A stretch of DNA of 64,000 nt from Eucalyptus grandis (lineage: Eukaryota > Streptophyta > Magnoliopsida > Myrtales > Myrtaceae). Shown piece after piece: positions 33,405 through 46,300 of the stretch. The stretch spans positions 5,943,398-6,007,397 of the forward strand of contig NC_052618.1 of NCBI RefSeq assembly GCF_016545825.1, written 5' to 3'. A model generated the notes under the pieces. That model worked only from the letters and a program-made list of their open reading frames with translations, had not been told where the DNA came from and did not search any database. The position numbers and the translations under genes were made by a program. The first letter of the stretch is position 1. Every line of letters begins with the position of its first letter.

Positions 33405-36400
33405 TGTGTAACGCACGCACGCATCTAGATAAAAGAAAGGACATTCATTGTGTCTACATAGGCAATTGGGCTCTTTCTATCATATTCACTCCTTATAATT
33501 GTAAAAGAAAAAACACTGTAAGTTGCTTGAATTAATAGGGAAAAAAAAGTTTGCCTAAAATCTAGCAATTTGAGTTGTGTAAAAAAAAAAATCATAGTAC
33601 CAAAAATAAATAAATTAATACTAACAATAGCGTGTCAATGAATGGTCTCAATGGACCTATTGAATCTTGACCCTATTACTCTCAACCTCATATTATGCCC
33701 TAAAATATGGCAAAAGACCAGCAATTGCTCTTTAATTAACACGTTTACTGTTTTGTGTAAAAATTATTTGACCTAAGGACTCTACACAATTCAAAGAAAA
33801 CTTGTTGTCTCATATGTATTTGATTGACACAATTAGTATCTCCTGAATGTAAAATGCAATTAATGAATAACTCTCTCTCAAAATCTCTTTCCCCCGTGGC
33901 GCTCTAGGTATCTGACTACGAAAAGCTTCATCCTCCATTACTAACATACTAGCTGCCATTATTGATGCAGCTGTACCCATTATTGCTCCATTAACATTAT
34001 TATTTTCCATCTACAAGCAAAAATAAGAATTTTCTTAGCCTATTATGACAGATGTTTTATCTTAAGGGTAAACCCAATAACAAACATTAAAAAAAAAAAA
34101 ATCTTAAAAGGATTAAGAAGGCTAGTGCAGCAACATTAGCAATAACATAATAAACTCTCGAAGGAACATGTAAACCAGCCACTGACTTGCTTAGCAATAG
34201 AGGCACATTGATGGATTTTGCAAAATATGCTGCTCCACTTCTTGAGATATGTCAAGACATATCTAGTGTAGGAAGATGAGATTAAAACACCAATCTTATG
34301 TCACACAACTACTTAAATTTTAGTGCTATCAACAATGGACAAGTGACTTCTCCAAGTGACCACATTCACATTATCTTAAGCAAAGAAACAATTTAATCAA
34401 TGATAAACAATCTCAACAGGCGTCACCTGCAAGAAAAATAATCGTAGGTTACATAAATCTCAAGAACTAGAAGAAGAATTCTTCATAGTACAAGTTTTGA
34501 AACATGTGTGCATGATGCCCAAGATACTACTAGTTTTGATTTCACAAGAAATATGTGAAGATATTCATAATCTATTAAACGGATTGAAAAATCAACAAGT
34601 GAAAAATCCCTGAAAGATAAACCTCAAGGGTATTGCCTCTAAGGGAACTTCATAATAAAATTAGGCATGCCAAATGTAGATATTCCAGAAACAAGAGCAT
34701 CCTAGCCATTGCAATCCTCACTTACTAGTATTTAGAACATAGGTGAATAAGATGTTAATAAAACTAACGAGTGACACATGCCGTGAAGAAAGAATCTTTG
34801 TACCTTGCAAAACTTGCTTTGTCAATGGTCCAAGTGTCACGTAAGCATTTGTAGCATGAGTTGTATGCTGATATTCTTTTTCTACACAATCAAAACAAGA
34901 CTTAGAACTCATCAAGAGAGTTTGAACATTTGACTAGCTGATATATATATCAAGGAAGCTCTTCACAGGAAAAAGAAAGGAACTTTAGAATGAGGAAATC
35001 ACACAGGTGTAACATCTTATTTACATTTCTAAAAAGATTTAGGAAAAAATTAAAATTCAGTTATGTCTTCACCCATGTGAAAATTAACCACATCAAAAGA
35101 CCGTTATTTGCCAAGAGTGATTAAGAATTTCTCTTGCATCCACCACAGATGAAGATCCAAGTACTCATTCTCACCCCAGACAAACTAACAATAATACGGC
35201 AGAAAAATCACAAAAATAGTTAAAACGGTCAAGAGAATCTAAGTTATTACCAACAGTTGATCCAATATCAACTGTATCACTAGTTGCTCTAATTGCTCCT
35301 TCTTAAGATCGGAACCTGGAGAAGATACACAATAAAAAAGATAACATGAAAGAAAAATTAAAGCCGGAAGAAAGGACAATCACAAAAGAAAGCTACAGAC
35401 TCCTAGAGTGGCATTATCAAGCATGAAAATGGATCATTCAAAATAAATGGATAGCATCTCATCAGAGGAGATTTATTAGCATTAGAACAAAAGGAAAACC
35501 CATTTACCGAAACCTATTCGTTTGTAACTGATTGTCGAATCTGTTTGATTGATACCAAATAACATTGTCTCTAGAAAAGACCCAGGAAGAACTTAATTGC
35601 TTTGTCCCATGCAGATGTATTTTTATCTTGAATAGCTAAGATTTAACCCGATCCTTCAAGTATCTTTACAAATATCTTATGTCATCTATCAATTTGACAT
35701 GAGTCTCCCCATTGCAATCTATATAAGACCGCCACAAATTTGGAGACAATAGGGTACAAATAACATAGCTGGACTAATCTACTTGGGCATTTCACCAAAC
35801 ATTTGATGTGCATTCGATTAAATGGCACGAGGAAACAACAAGATAGTGAGAACCACAACCCAATCAATATGAGATCATCAAGATTGAATCAAAAGTTACT
35901 AATATAATCTCAAGCATGACCGATGTTCATGCTAACAACAACAAAGCTCTTAGTTTCTTTTCCACATGTGTAATGGAAGAATGTATTGAACTTCCACGCT
36001 TAATGAAAAATGAAAGCTCCAAGGCTCCAAGTTGTAGAAGGTTTGAAGGAATCTATTGGTTCAATAAACTCGAGTCCATTGATGGAGCACACGGATTCAA
36101 AGCTCAATCGCATGAGAACATGACGATCTGAAGAGCACTAGATGTGGCAAGGTAAGCGGCGGATTCCGATGCCGATTAACGGGGCAGAAGATTCTAGAAT
36201 ACGTAGAGGATCAAGAGAGAGGGGCTTTGAGGGCGTTTCACTTTAATTGCTTGAAGAAGATGAATGGAAACGTGAATCAAACAACTAAAACGCAGAGAAT
36301 CAACATTAGCTCAGTAAAGCATCGATCAAAATAATTATGAGATTATTCTCAAATTGGAGAGGAGAGAGAACCTGGATCTATGTTGAGCGTTGTTGAAGAA

Positions 36401-36752
36401 GCGACAAACCTCCAATGATGAAGAAGAAGATCTGGACCTTCAATGGCGAAGAAGATGCGCGTCGTTGAAGAAGAGTAGAAGAAGAAAGACGAGCAAAAGA
36501 GAGAAGGGAGAGAGCAGTGTTCTAAGCAAAAGAGTTTGGAGAGGAAAAGTGAAAGGTCGAGGGAAAAAAGATGAAAAGGGAAAGTGTTTTCAGCTTCGAG
36601 GCAGAGGAATTTGTTTTCCTAAAATAATACATAATATTTGTGTTGACCAGAAAGTCTTGTCCGTTGACCAAATCTTTTTTAGAGAACCAAACGGCTGAAA
36701 ATCCGGAAAACACTTTCTAGTAAAATACTTTCAATGAAACAAACACACCCTT
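33402..36752. other. Decayed region ending in a transposon-like terminus
   Basis: No domain is recognised. Minus-strand exon-like pieces exist (33810-34010; 34718-34915; about 35254-35316 encoding GSDLKKEQLEQLVIQLILDQ) without a family match. The right edge, tttcaatgaaacaaacacaccc followed by TTA, resembles the GGGTGTGTTTG terminus of PIF/Harbinger- or hAT-type transposons and cuts into the TRIM-like LTR at 36753. A matching left end was not found. Confidence 0.4.
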
Positions 36753-37217
36753 AAACTTTTAAATGAATGTGGGTCTAACTAAATATGTTGACGAGCTCAT
36801 ATTTTGGCTCCCTCTTAGCAGTCTTAGACTTTTGCTGTGCATTCCTAACAAATGGTATCAGAGCCTATAGTTGAGATTTCCGAGCAAGTGGATATTGTGG
36901 TGTAACAACGCAAACCTATAGAAAAATTGATATAGAAGGATACATAAATTAAGGGGGAGTAGCGCTAACATTAAGCTCACATGTGTAGGGGGGATTGTTT
37001 AGATACATGTGTGAGTGTGTTATGTTAGAGAAATCCCACATTAGAGAATTGATATGATGTATAGCATTTATTATATCCTAATTAGCCCATAACTCATTCC
37101 CTTAAGTTTTTGAGTGAAGATGGGTCCAACCGCATATATTAACGAGCTCGGACTTAGGCTCTTTTTAAGCAATCTCCTTAAATGAAGATATTGGACTTCT
37201 GCTATGTGCTCCCAACA
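36753..37217 (+). mobile_element. TRIM-like miniature LTR retroelement, left LTR truncated
   Basis: The left LTR remnant 36753-36850 and the LTR at 36996-37217 (222 bp, TG...CA) share words such as acgagctc, ggctc, gacttttgctgtg/gacttctgctatg and ccyaaca. Between them are only 145 bp, beginning with the PBS tggtatcagagcc (36853, initiator tRNA-Met type) and ending with the polypurine tract taggggggat (36986-36995). There is no coding capacity. The left LTR is interrupted by the terminus at 36752. Confidence 0.75.
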
Positions 37218-38500
37218 AGGCATAAGGGATGCTCCGAGACCACCAAGAGCTCATTACAAGGCCCAAATCTCGGCTGAAGGCCTGCTATATGACATTCAAA
37301 TGATCTAGACTATGGGGTTCAACCTGCTTTCGAGCACGAATTCAACTCCTAAATGGCCAGACCAACCGAGGCTGGCCTAAAGAGTTTGAATGCTCACTGT
37401 CCGAGCATTGCATAGCTTGGACAATGGGCATTCATACATCTTAGACGCAATTACCCTGATGAGGCATAGGCTAACCCACCATGGATTTGAGACGACGGGC
37501 AGGTGATATAACAGTATTATGACCAAAACTATTACTTGAATTATATGAGGACAATGCTACGGACTAAAAATGAGTCATAAACATCCCAATTCGAGCCAAT
37601 GTATGTGCACTTTGGGAAACATAAGCTCATCCAAACGGTATTGCAACATAGTGTCGACACTAAGCATAAATCTTAAACAAGGATGGACCACTCTCATTTC
37701 CTTGGAAATGCTAGACACTGAGCGTCGTTTAACTCAAACTCAAGCCAAGCATGTGCCCATTCATCTTTGTCTCATGCGCTCAAATTTTTTTTTAATTTTC
37801 ATAATGATTTTCTTTTTAATGTGAGACAGACTTTGGGAAAAAAAATTAGGTTTCACTATCCGTAAGCTATAATATTTCTAATTTATATATGTGAAAGAGA
37901 TACCATTTGTGTTTTTGTTGTTTTTTTTTTTTTATCAATGGTCGAATGATAATTTAATCTTTGAGGCCTTTCCTTTTATTTTTTGAATGCATGATGGTTG
38001 GTGCTAAAATTTAGATGTTGGCATGAATATTTGATGTGTGCCTTTTGTAATTTTTCTATAATTGTGTAATAGATTATGCGGCCGAATTTTGATATTTTAG
38101 AGTTAAATTATCCTCTGATTTTTTTTTTTTAATGTGGCAACTAATTTCTTTGAATTCCCTCTTTCCAAGGTGATAATACCTCTTAAACTTTGTATCTCTC
38201 TCCAGCTATACTAACCAAAACGCACGTTATAAGATGCCTCGAGACCTTAGAATCACAAGACAACTTAGGGTTTTATCTGTGGAGCAGGTAGGCTTTTTGT
38301 TTGCGGAGCTTCTTTTCCTGCCAAACATTCACTCTTTCTTGCTCCCTCTTTGGTTGTTGTACGAAATAGATTGGACATGAATTCAATTGCGTTCACTCAA
38401 AATTTAAAAAATAGATTAAGGGACCGATGAGCACTCGTCACATGGCAATCGCAGAGAAGCCTCGCCAGAATGTAGAGTAATAATCTTGTAGAATTGTGTC
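37218..38500. other. Spacer without recognised features
   Basis: No coding family was seen. The DNA is AT-rich from 37790 onward. Confidence 0.5.
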
Positions 38501-38505
38501 CCCTA

Positions 38506-38930
38506 TGTTATAGATGAAGCGAAATATTTGTTTTTATGGGCTTTTTTGTCTTTTCTATCATATTTGCTTTTAGGTTAAAAGTGATACTTTTATATTAGTG
38601 ATGGCAAAAACCTAGCTATCAAAATGCTGAAAAAGGAAATAGAGAAGCGAGAGAAAGAGAGAAGAAAAAAGTGAGTTTTTTTCTTGATGAGGGTTCTCAA
38701 TCTCTTTGTATCTTGATTTTGAGAGAAGATCGCCGTTGTATTCTAACTTTTTCCGAAGTCAAGTGGATTCATAGAGTACCTCTGCGTGGAGACGTAGCCC
38801 AGGTCTGGGTGAACTTCAATAACAAATTTTCTGGCATGTTCATCTGACTATGTTCTTTTATTACTATAATTTGTTTGGTGAATTGTTTGCAAGCGTTATT
38901 TTTCTGGAATTGACGTGCGATTTCGTAACA
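38506..38930 (+). repeat. 5' LTR of the Tork-like element
   Basis: 425 bp, starts TGTTATAGATGAAGC, ends TTTCGTAACA. Confidence 0.92.
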
Positions 38931-38932
38931 GC

Positions 38933-38944
38933 TGGTATCAGAGC
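38933..38944 (+). promoter_or_regulatory. Primer-binding site (initiator tRNA-Met)
   Basis: TGGTATCAGAGC, two bases after the LTR, complementary to the 3' end of plant initiator tRNA-Met, as usual for copia. Confidence 0.9.
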
Positions 38945-39003
38945 CTGGGTTAGCTAATCAAGAACATCGAGGGTTTTTCGGTGACGTTTGATTGAAAGCA
39001 AAC

Positions 39004-39801
39004 ATGATGACAAAAGATAAAATCAAAATCGATAAGTTCAATGGATAGGATTTCAATTGGTGGAAACTACAAATAGAGAATTATCTTTATCGAAAAGATC
39101 TCTATGCACCACTTGAGGGTTGGAAACCCGAGATGGCGGAAGTGGATCCGATAGTAGAATCTAGATGGAAAATTATTGATCGAAAAGCATTAGGTGCGAT
39201 TTGTCTAGGGTTGACGAAAAAGATAGGGTACCACATCGCGAAAGCAAAAACTACAAAAGAAGTCATGGATATTCTAACGAATATTTTTGAGAAGCCGTCC
39301 ACATCAAATTAGGTATTTTTGCTAAAGAAACTAGTTAATATGAAGTTATCTGATAAAGGTTTTGTGGCAGAGCATATTAATAGTTTCACGCAGGTCACGG
39401 GTCAATTGGAATCTGTAGGCATAAATTTAGACATGAAGCTTCAAGCTTTATTAATTTTATGTTCTCTTCCAAAAAGCTACAATACCGCAATGCAAGGAAT
39501 TTCGAGCCCCATGAAGGATGATTTAACTCTTGATGATACTGTGAGTAGTATCATGGATGAAGAGATGCAAAGGAAAGTCTCAGGTGGAGATAATTATTCT
39601 GCATCTACATCTTCAATGGCACTCGCAGTGGAGAACCGTGGAAGAAGTAAAAGTAGAGGAAATTTTAGCGGGCGTGGCATATCACAATCAAGGGGTAAGA
39701 GACAAGTTGCAAAAGATGAGTGTTGGTTTTGTCACAAAACCGGACACCGGAGGTTTTAGTGTGAAGCCTACAAAAAGAAGCAGAAAGATGAGAATCAATG
39801 A
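39004..39801 (+). pseudogene. Copia Gag (UBN2-type), with stops
   Basis: Starts at ATG 39004 (MMTKDKIKIDKFNG). The frame contains FNWWKLQIENYLYRKDLYAP, the UBN2-like core LLILCSLPKSYNTAMQG, an Arg/Ser/Gly-rich linker and a zinc knuckle CWFCHKTGHRRF-stop-C. At least three in-frame stops are seen: after KFNG (at the position of a usual Trp or Lys), after PSTSN, and within the zinc knuckle. The tail ends at TGA 39799-39801. Confidence 0.85.
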
Positions 39802-39853
39802 GCTAATGCATTGAATCTTTGCTAGATAACTTGTGTTTGTCTAGGGGTTTGAC

Positions 39854-40153
39854 TTGACAATAGATAAATGGTTTATTGATTGTGGTGCTTATTTTCATTG
39901 CACCTCGCAAAGAGACATATTTGATGATTATGCCAGTGGAGATTTTGGACAAGTGGTTGTGGGAAACGGCCACATGTGTCTCATTGTTGGGAAAGGAACC
40001 GTGATTGTAAATATCTCAGGTGGAGGACGTCTAGTTTCGCGTGAAACTAGGCATATTCCAGAATTAAGGAAAAATCTAATTTCAACCAGTAAACTTGATC
40101 AAGAAGGTTTGGTAATAACCTTTGGATGCGGAGAGTGGAAGATAACCTCATGA
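39854..40153 (+). pseudogene. Copia aspartic protease, active site altered
   Basis: Begins near TIDKWFIDCGAYFHCTSQRD. The family motif is D-S/T-G-A; here it reads D-C-G-A, so the catalytic Asp and Gly remain but the Ser is replaced by Cys. It continues VVVGNGHMCLIVGKGTV and RHIPELRKNLISTSKL, both typical of copia protease and the following linker. It ends at TGA 40151-40153 and lies in a different frame from gag. Confidence 0.85.
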
Positions 40154-41125
40154 GCAAGAGTAGTAGCAAAGGGAAAGCATACGGGTACACTTTACCTTCT
40201 CCAAGGAGACAATATCAGTGATATGATTGCAAATACAATGGTTGCAGGTAATTTATCTACTATTTGGCATTCTCATTTGGGACATCTTGGTGAAAAATGT
40301 GTAAAGCAGTTACACTCGAGGAAATTACTTTCGGGTTTACAAAAAGTTGAGTTAGATTTTTGTGAGAGTTGTATTTATGGAAAACAGAAGGCTATTAGTT
40401 TTCAATTGAATGGATGACAAAATAAAGGCCAGAAGCTAAAGTTGGTTCATACTGATGTATGGGGACCTGCTCAGGAACTCTCTTATGGTGGTAAGAGATA
40501 TTTTGTCACATTCATTGATGATGTAACAAGGAAGACTTTGGTCTATGCTCTTAGAGAAAAGTCAGAAGTATTTGGGATGTTCAGGATGTGGAAGACCATG
40601 GTAGAAAAAGAAACATGTTATCAAATTAAAGTTCTGAAATCTGATAATGGTGGTGAATACACAAGTAAATAATTTGTAGATTATTTGAGTCAAGAAGGCA
40701 TACACGGGTTAAAGATTGTTCCTAGAACTCCTCAAGAGAACGGTGTAACTGAAAGGATGAACAAGACTATTCTAGAGCGTGCGAGATGCATTAGACTACA
40801 CACGGGTCTCCCATTACACTTATGGGCTGCCACAATTGATGTAGTTGTTTATCTTATCAACAGAAGTTCATCTAGTGCGTTGGATGGAGAAATACCACAA
40901 GAACGGTGGTCAGGTAAAAAGATTAATTATTCACATCTAAAAGGTGTTTGGTTGTATTGCATATACTTTGATTGACAGTGAGGATAGAAAAAGCTTGATG
41001 CTAAGTCCTTAAGTGCGTCTTTATCGGATACGGTGGTGACGAGTATGGCTATAGACTTTGAGATTATGAGAATAACAAAGTCGTCCGCAATCGTAATGTG
41101 GTATTGCATGAAAAAAAAAAACGAT
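40154..41125 (+). pseudogene. Copia GAG-pre-integrase and integrase, with stops
   Basis: The HHCC zinc-binding part is visible (TIWHSHLGHLGEKCVKQLH then FCESCIYGKQ). The catalytic core retains the three acidic sites: Asp in VHTDVWGP, Asp in LKSDNGGEYTSK and Glu in TPQENGVTERMNK. Stops lie at about 40415, 40670 and 40973. The C-terminal part is frameshifted, with GYGGDEYGYRL and NNKVVRNRNVVLHEK in another frame up to about 41115. Confidence 0.85.
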
Positions 41126-41298
41126 GTATAAGGATTGTCAAACAGAGCATGAGAATGTAGTACAACCAAAATATGTTGAATTACACACAATGCCCATGAA
41201 GATGTTTCCGGTAGATCGAAGTTCACTTGAAAGAGAGTTCAAGATGAGCCTATTATTAGTGAAGAGATAGTTCAAGAGGAGCGTAGTGAGTAGAGCAA

Positions 41299-42175
41299 AT
41301 GAATGACCCTGAAGTACCTATCTTGAGGAGGTCTACACGTGTGAGAAAACCAAAGGTAATTTTTGATCCATCAGCTAATACTTATCTGAGCCATGTCTTA
41401 TATATAGATTCAGGAGAACCGAAGACTTACAATGAGGCAAAGGCAGACACGTCTCACTTGCAGTGGGAGTATGCTATGAAAAACAAGATGAGCTCGTTAC
41501 TTCATAACAAAACTTGGGAGTTGACCAAGTTGCCCATAGGTAAAAAGTTTTATTAAACAAATGGGTGTACAGGATTAAGAATGAAGCAGATGGTAGTATT
41601 AGGTATAAGGTGAGACTTGTAATTAAGGTCTTTTCTCAAAAAGAAGGAATCGACTACTCCGAGATATTTTCACCTGTAGTGAAAATGACATCAATTAGAG
41701 TTCTGTTGAGTATAGTTGTAGTGGAGGATCTTCATCTTGAGCAGTTAGACGTAAAAACAATATTTTTACACGGTGACTTAGATGAAGAATTATACATGGC
41801 ACAATCTAAGGGTTTTAAAGTCAAAGGTAAGGAGCACATGGTATGTCGCTTGAAGAAAAGCTTGTATGGCTTGAAACAAGTTTCGCGGCAATGGTACTTA
41901 AAATTTGATGGTTTTATGCAAGAAAAAGGATTTGCACATTGTGAGTCTGATCACTGTGTTTATTTTTACAAATATGATGATGGTAACATTGTGTATCTCT
42001 TTTTATATGTGGATGATATGCTGGTGGCTAGTTCCAATATGAAGAGAATCGTAGAAGTGAAGAAGATATTATCATCATAATTTGCTATGAAAGACTTAGG
42101 AGAGGCTAATAATATTTTAGGCATGAAAATTACCAAGGACAATAAAAATAAGAAATTATGGTTGTCGCAAGGGGA
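41299..42175 (+). pseudogene. Copia reverse transcriptase, broken
   Basis: 41299-41556 gives the RRSTRVRKP lead-in and the start of RVT_2 (WEYAMKNKMSSLLHNKTWEL). After a frameshift, 41565-42080 gives IDYSEIFSPVVKMTSIRVLL, LDVKTIFLHGDLDEELYM, KKSLYGLKQVSRQWY and the catalytic YVDDMLVAS. After a TAA, AMKDLGEANNILGMKI and LWLSQ follow to about 42170. The palm motifs are present, but the gene cannot be read through. Confidence 0.88.
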
Positions 42176-42807
42176 GTTTGATGTATGCCATGGTGAGCAC
42201 AAGACCAGACATTGCACAAGCACTGAGAGTTGTGAGTTGATATATGCAAAACCCAAGTAGAGAGCATTGGAATGCCATTAAATGGATATTGAGTTATCTA
42301 GTAGGTACTTTCAATTACTCACTTTGTTATGGTGGTACATCTCTAGAGTTGCAAGGTTATGTAGATGTAGATCATTCGGGTGATCGAGATAGTGGTAAGA
42401 GTACCATTAGATATGTCTTTACAGTTGCAGGTAAAGCAGTGAGTTGGGTATCTCAATTACAAAAAGTAGTGGCTTTATTGACAACAGAGGCAGAATACGT
42501 GGCAATCACAAAAGCCTCCAAGGAAATCATGTGGTTACAAGATTATATGGATGAGTTACATCGAAAACAGCCAATTAGTACACTGTGGAGTGATAGTCAA
42601 AGTGCAGTGCACTTAGCAAAGAATGCAGCTTATCACTCAAGGACTAGACATATCAAGAAGCGTTATCACTTTATCAGGTCAGCATTGAAAGATAATGAGT
42701 TAAAGCTACAAAAGATTGATGGCTCGAAGAATCCAGCTGACATGATGACCAAGGTAGACAGAGAGAAGCATATTTTTTGTACTACTACCATTGGTATTAC
42801 TCCATGT
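42176..42807 (+). pseudogene. Copia RNase H and thumb remnant
   Basis: GSLMYAMVSTRPDIAQA follows directly on LWLSQ, so the region that normally separates them (several dozen residues) is deleted near 42171. After a stop, YMQNPSREHWNAIKWILSYL, YVDVDHSGDRDS, LTTEAEYVA and SDSQSAVHLAKN give the RNase H acidic sites. The C-terminal part (KNPADMMTKV) is conserved. It ends at TGA 42808. Confidence 0.88.
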
Positions 42808-42914
42808 TGATTGATGAGGAGTATTGCAGAGGAACAAGTTTTTTAACTACTATTTTTTGAAGATGGATGCAAAGTTGCTGGGTGCTTGGGTATATTTGTC
42901 TTGAAGTGGGAGAT

Positions 42915-43339
42915 TGTATAGATGAAGCCAAATATTTGTTTTTACTGGCTTTTTTTGTCTTTTCTATTAGATTTGCTTTTAGGTTAAAAGTGATACCTTT
43001 ATATTAGCGATGGCAAAAACCCTAGCTGTCAAGACGATAAAAAGGAAATAGAGAAGCAAGAAAAGAGAGAAGAAAAAAATTGAGTTTTTTTTCTTGATGA
43101 GGGTTTTCAATCTCTTTATACTCTGATCTTGAAAGAAGATTGTTGTTGTATTCCAACTTTTTCCAAAATCTAGTGGATTCGCAGAGTGCCTATGCGCGGA
43201 GACGTAGCCCAGGTTTGGATGAACTTCGATAACAAATTTTTTGACGTGTTCATCTGATTCTATTCTTTTATTAATATATTATGCCTGGTGAATTGTTTGT
43301 AAGCATTATTTTCTGGAATCAACGTGCGATTTCGTAACA
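42915..43339 (+). repeat. 3' LTR of the Tork-like element
   Basis: 425 bp, starts TGTATAGATGAAGCC after the polypurine stretch gaagtgggagat, ends TTTCGTAACA. Confidence 0.92.
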
Positions 43340-43344
43340 CCCTA

Positions 43345-46300
43345 TCGATACAATATAACTGGTTGAAATTGAAAACTCATGTTCTGATGTGAGTATGGTT
43401 TTCATGTTAAACTTTTTAGGATACTCACTAAATCTTGTCATAATGATCAACTCAACGCATTTTTTCATAAACGTTTCTAACATTCTTTCCTCTGTTTCTG
43501 ATTAAATCAAGTTTGTTTTTTTTTTTTTCCTTTATTGTATCTTTTATTAAGTGCTCTGGGTGGTGAGGATTGATCCGTCACCCGCAAATCTTGATCCTAT
43601 GGAGCTTTCTAAAAAGATCACCAAACAATTAAATGAGATGAAAAGTTAAAAAGAAAAGGTCAGCTTTATGCTTGAAATTGTGCATGTAAGAAAACTAATG
43701 AAGAAGTAACGCATGTCATTTCCTCTAAATAACGAAAACTTGGCTAGCGGCTATAGCACAAAAGGGCATTGTTCTAGCAAATATAAATCGATTCGAAAAG
43801 GACGAATGTCTATTAAAAAAAGGAAAAAAAAAGAATGAAAGAGACAAAGTAAAGAGCATAAGAAAATTAAACTTTTACTGTGGCTAATCCAATTCATTAG
43901 GTGGCAAGTGTCGACACCATACATTTGTAAAACCCTTCATTAGCAGGTGCATCGTACCGTTAAGAATTTATCAAATAAAAAAGGCCTTGGAAGATAAATT
44001 CTTTAATTTGTAGCGGATCCAACGAAGCATTGAGAAAAACTTCATTTGCGTAGTCTGACGTACGAGTGTTATACCTTGTAGAATAAGGCCAGCATGATTC
44101 GACTAAGTGCATATGCATTTTCCATCATTTAGAACTTAATTGACAAAATTAAAAAAAAAATTGAAACTAAATTGGTAAAAGTATAATAGATTTATAAATT
44201 TTTAAACTATTTTCTTGCAGAAAATGGATAGTGTTTACTTCTATGCCCGCCACGTCTGCATCTTGCTTCACATCTATGCTTGGTATAGGCAACCTGATAG
44301 GGCTTTGCCATGTGTCTCATGTTCATCAATAATTATTGTTTCGTTGACTATCAAAAAAAAGAGTTAACATCTCAATATACCTTTAGGAAAAAGCTTTAGA
44401 AATGTGTTAAACTTATTGCACTTGTACCAATTTGGTTATAAATCTTGTGACCTAGAGTCAATTCAATCATTCAGGCTAATTTTGGTCAAATATTATTAAC
44501 GTGGATGTTGGCGGCCTATGTGGTACAAACGGTACTAATATAGATAACTTTTAATTGTAATATAGCTTTTAATCGGCTATTTAGCTGCAAAAATCCTAAC
44601 ACAATATGGGAAAAACCCATATGGCAAATCAAAATTCATATGTCTAGAGAAGAAGATGGAATTTCACAGTAAGCTTATTTTTCTACTGAGTATGGAATCT
44701 TGATGTGAGTCTCTGTTTGATCCGCAAATGGAAATGAAGCAAAAGGAAGGAGATAAGCCCCAAGCCCATAGAAGAGTGCCTGTGCTCGGTCCTTGTAACA
44801 AGCTCCAATTCCAGTCACAGGTGTCTCAAAATTGTTTGTGCGGCTTCTTCTACACAAGCTATTTGCTTTGCACATATGCCTCGTGATAATCATTTTAGTT
44901 CTAGCTTCAAAATGTTTAGGAGGTTGAGTCCATTTCCATGTGCAGATGCTGCTGGAAGATTGGCCTAACTAAATTCTTTCTCAGGAAATGCAATATCTCT
45001 ATATTGCACTTCAAATACGTGAGGTTATACTGAATGATTCATAAATACACACATGCTCCTAAAATGACCACAATCTTGTTTGGTTAGTCAAGAGTGCAAC
45101 TTTCGAAAGTCTGATCCAAGTGAGGCCGATCAAGTCCTCACATGTAGTGCTTGAGCATGACCCCATTCGGTAAACTCAGCGTTCGTGAATGGATTAGGCC
45201 TAGCGAACATTTGGGTACTAAGTGTGGTTGGTTTTGAGAGTTAGGACGTGCTTGGAGGGCAATTTAGTCACTTTATGCACAAGGTTTTATCTCTAATACA
45301 TAATGGCATTTTTAGAACTGAAGGAGGGAAAGTAGCGATGAACTAAAAGGGGAGGATTATATATAGTGTTTTCTCTATTAAAAACCTATAGTTCAGGCCT
45401 TGAAGTTTAAAACGATCAAAGTAAAATGTCCAAACAATTAGAAAACCAGAAAATTATGCCTTTAGATATCACATTGTGCAAAATATACAATTCTTATTTT
45501 TTGTAGCTAGAAGGTGCATATATATGTATAAAGATATATTTAGCGTGATTTTGTATTTCCTTTGATTAAAAATAAGAAATGACATATAGTAGAATTATTA
45601 TAACTAGAAAATGGTACATCAATCATTGAAATATCTCTCTTAATCAACTTCTATGTGTTGCATACTATGTGTTCGGTCCATCTTTTTTAGAGAGTTTTGT
45701 ACGTTTGGAGCCCATCTTAGTTTCCAAAAAATGACTGGTTGGCTAGATATTCCATTGTTTTGGGTCTATGTAAATATGCCCCATCAATCACAGAAGTTGA
45801 GCAAGAGAAAAGGTGATATCATCTAGCATATGTTGAACATAAGAAACTTTCTTTTGGTTAATAACAATCTATAATCACTGGAAATTCTCTCATTGTTCAA
45901 TATCATCCTCCATTTTTGCTTGAAACTTTAAGAAATTGGCTTGATGTGTTCTTATATGTTAAGTGCAGCATCATGTCACATGCCTTTTTTTTTTTACATG
46001 GATTGCAGGATGAGTGTTGGCTGAGGAAAAAAATGTTATGCTGATGGTAGGGGTGAGCAACAAGTTTGGTACAAGAACTGGATTCAGCCGATCTAGACCA
46101 ATCGGTTTAAGGTCGATTTTAAGAAGAAAATGTTCAATTCTTGGTTTTGTGAACCTAGAACTGGCCTAGGACCACTTAGTTCCTAGTTCCAACACTGAAA
46201 TCATTTCAATTAATCTGGTTCCCAAATTGAACCGGTTCTTAAGCCTTTTCAAAAAATATATATATTTTTTGCCCTTATAGAGAATCAAAATCATGGTCTT

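Larger units (their letters stand above)
38506..43339 (+). mobile_element. Ty1/copia retrotransposon, Tork/Tnt1-like, decayed
   Basis: LTRs of 425 bp each (38506-38930 and 42915-43339), flanked by the 5-bp target duplication CCCTA (38501-38505, 43340-43344). The order PBS, gag, protease, integrase, RT, RNase H, PPT is complete and typical of copia. Many in-frame stops, at least two frameshifts and a deletion between RT and RNase H make it inactive. The LTRs differ at many positions by eye, so this is an older insertion than the SIRE copy at 47955. Confidence 0.92.

Noticed and set aside
44675..44893. Minus-strand open frame with Cys residues
   Set aside because: Looked at as a possible small secreted peptide, but there is no signal peptide at the start, no family match and no neighbouring exons.
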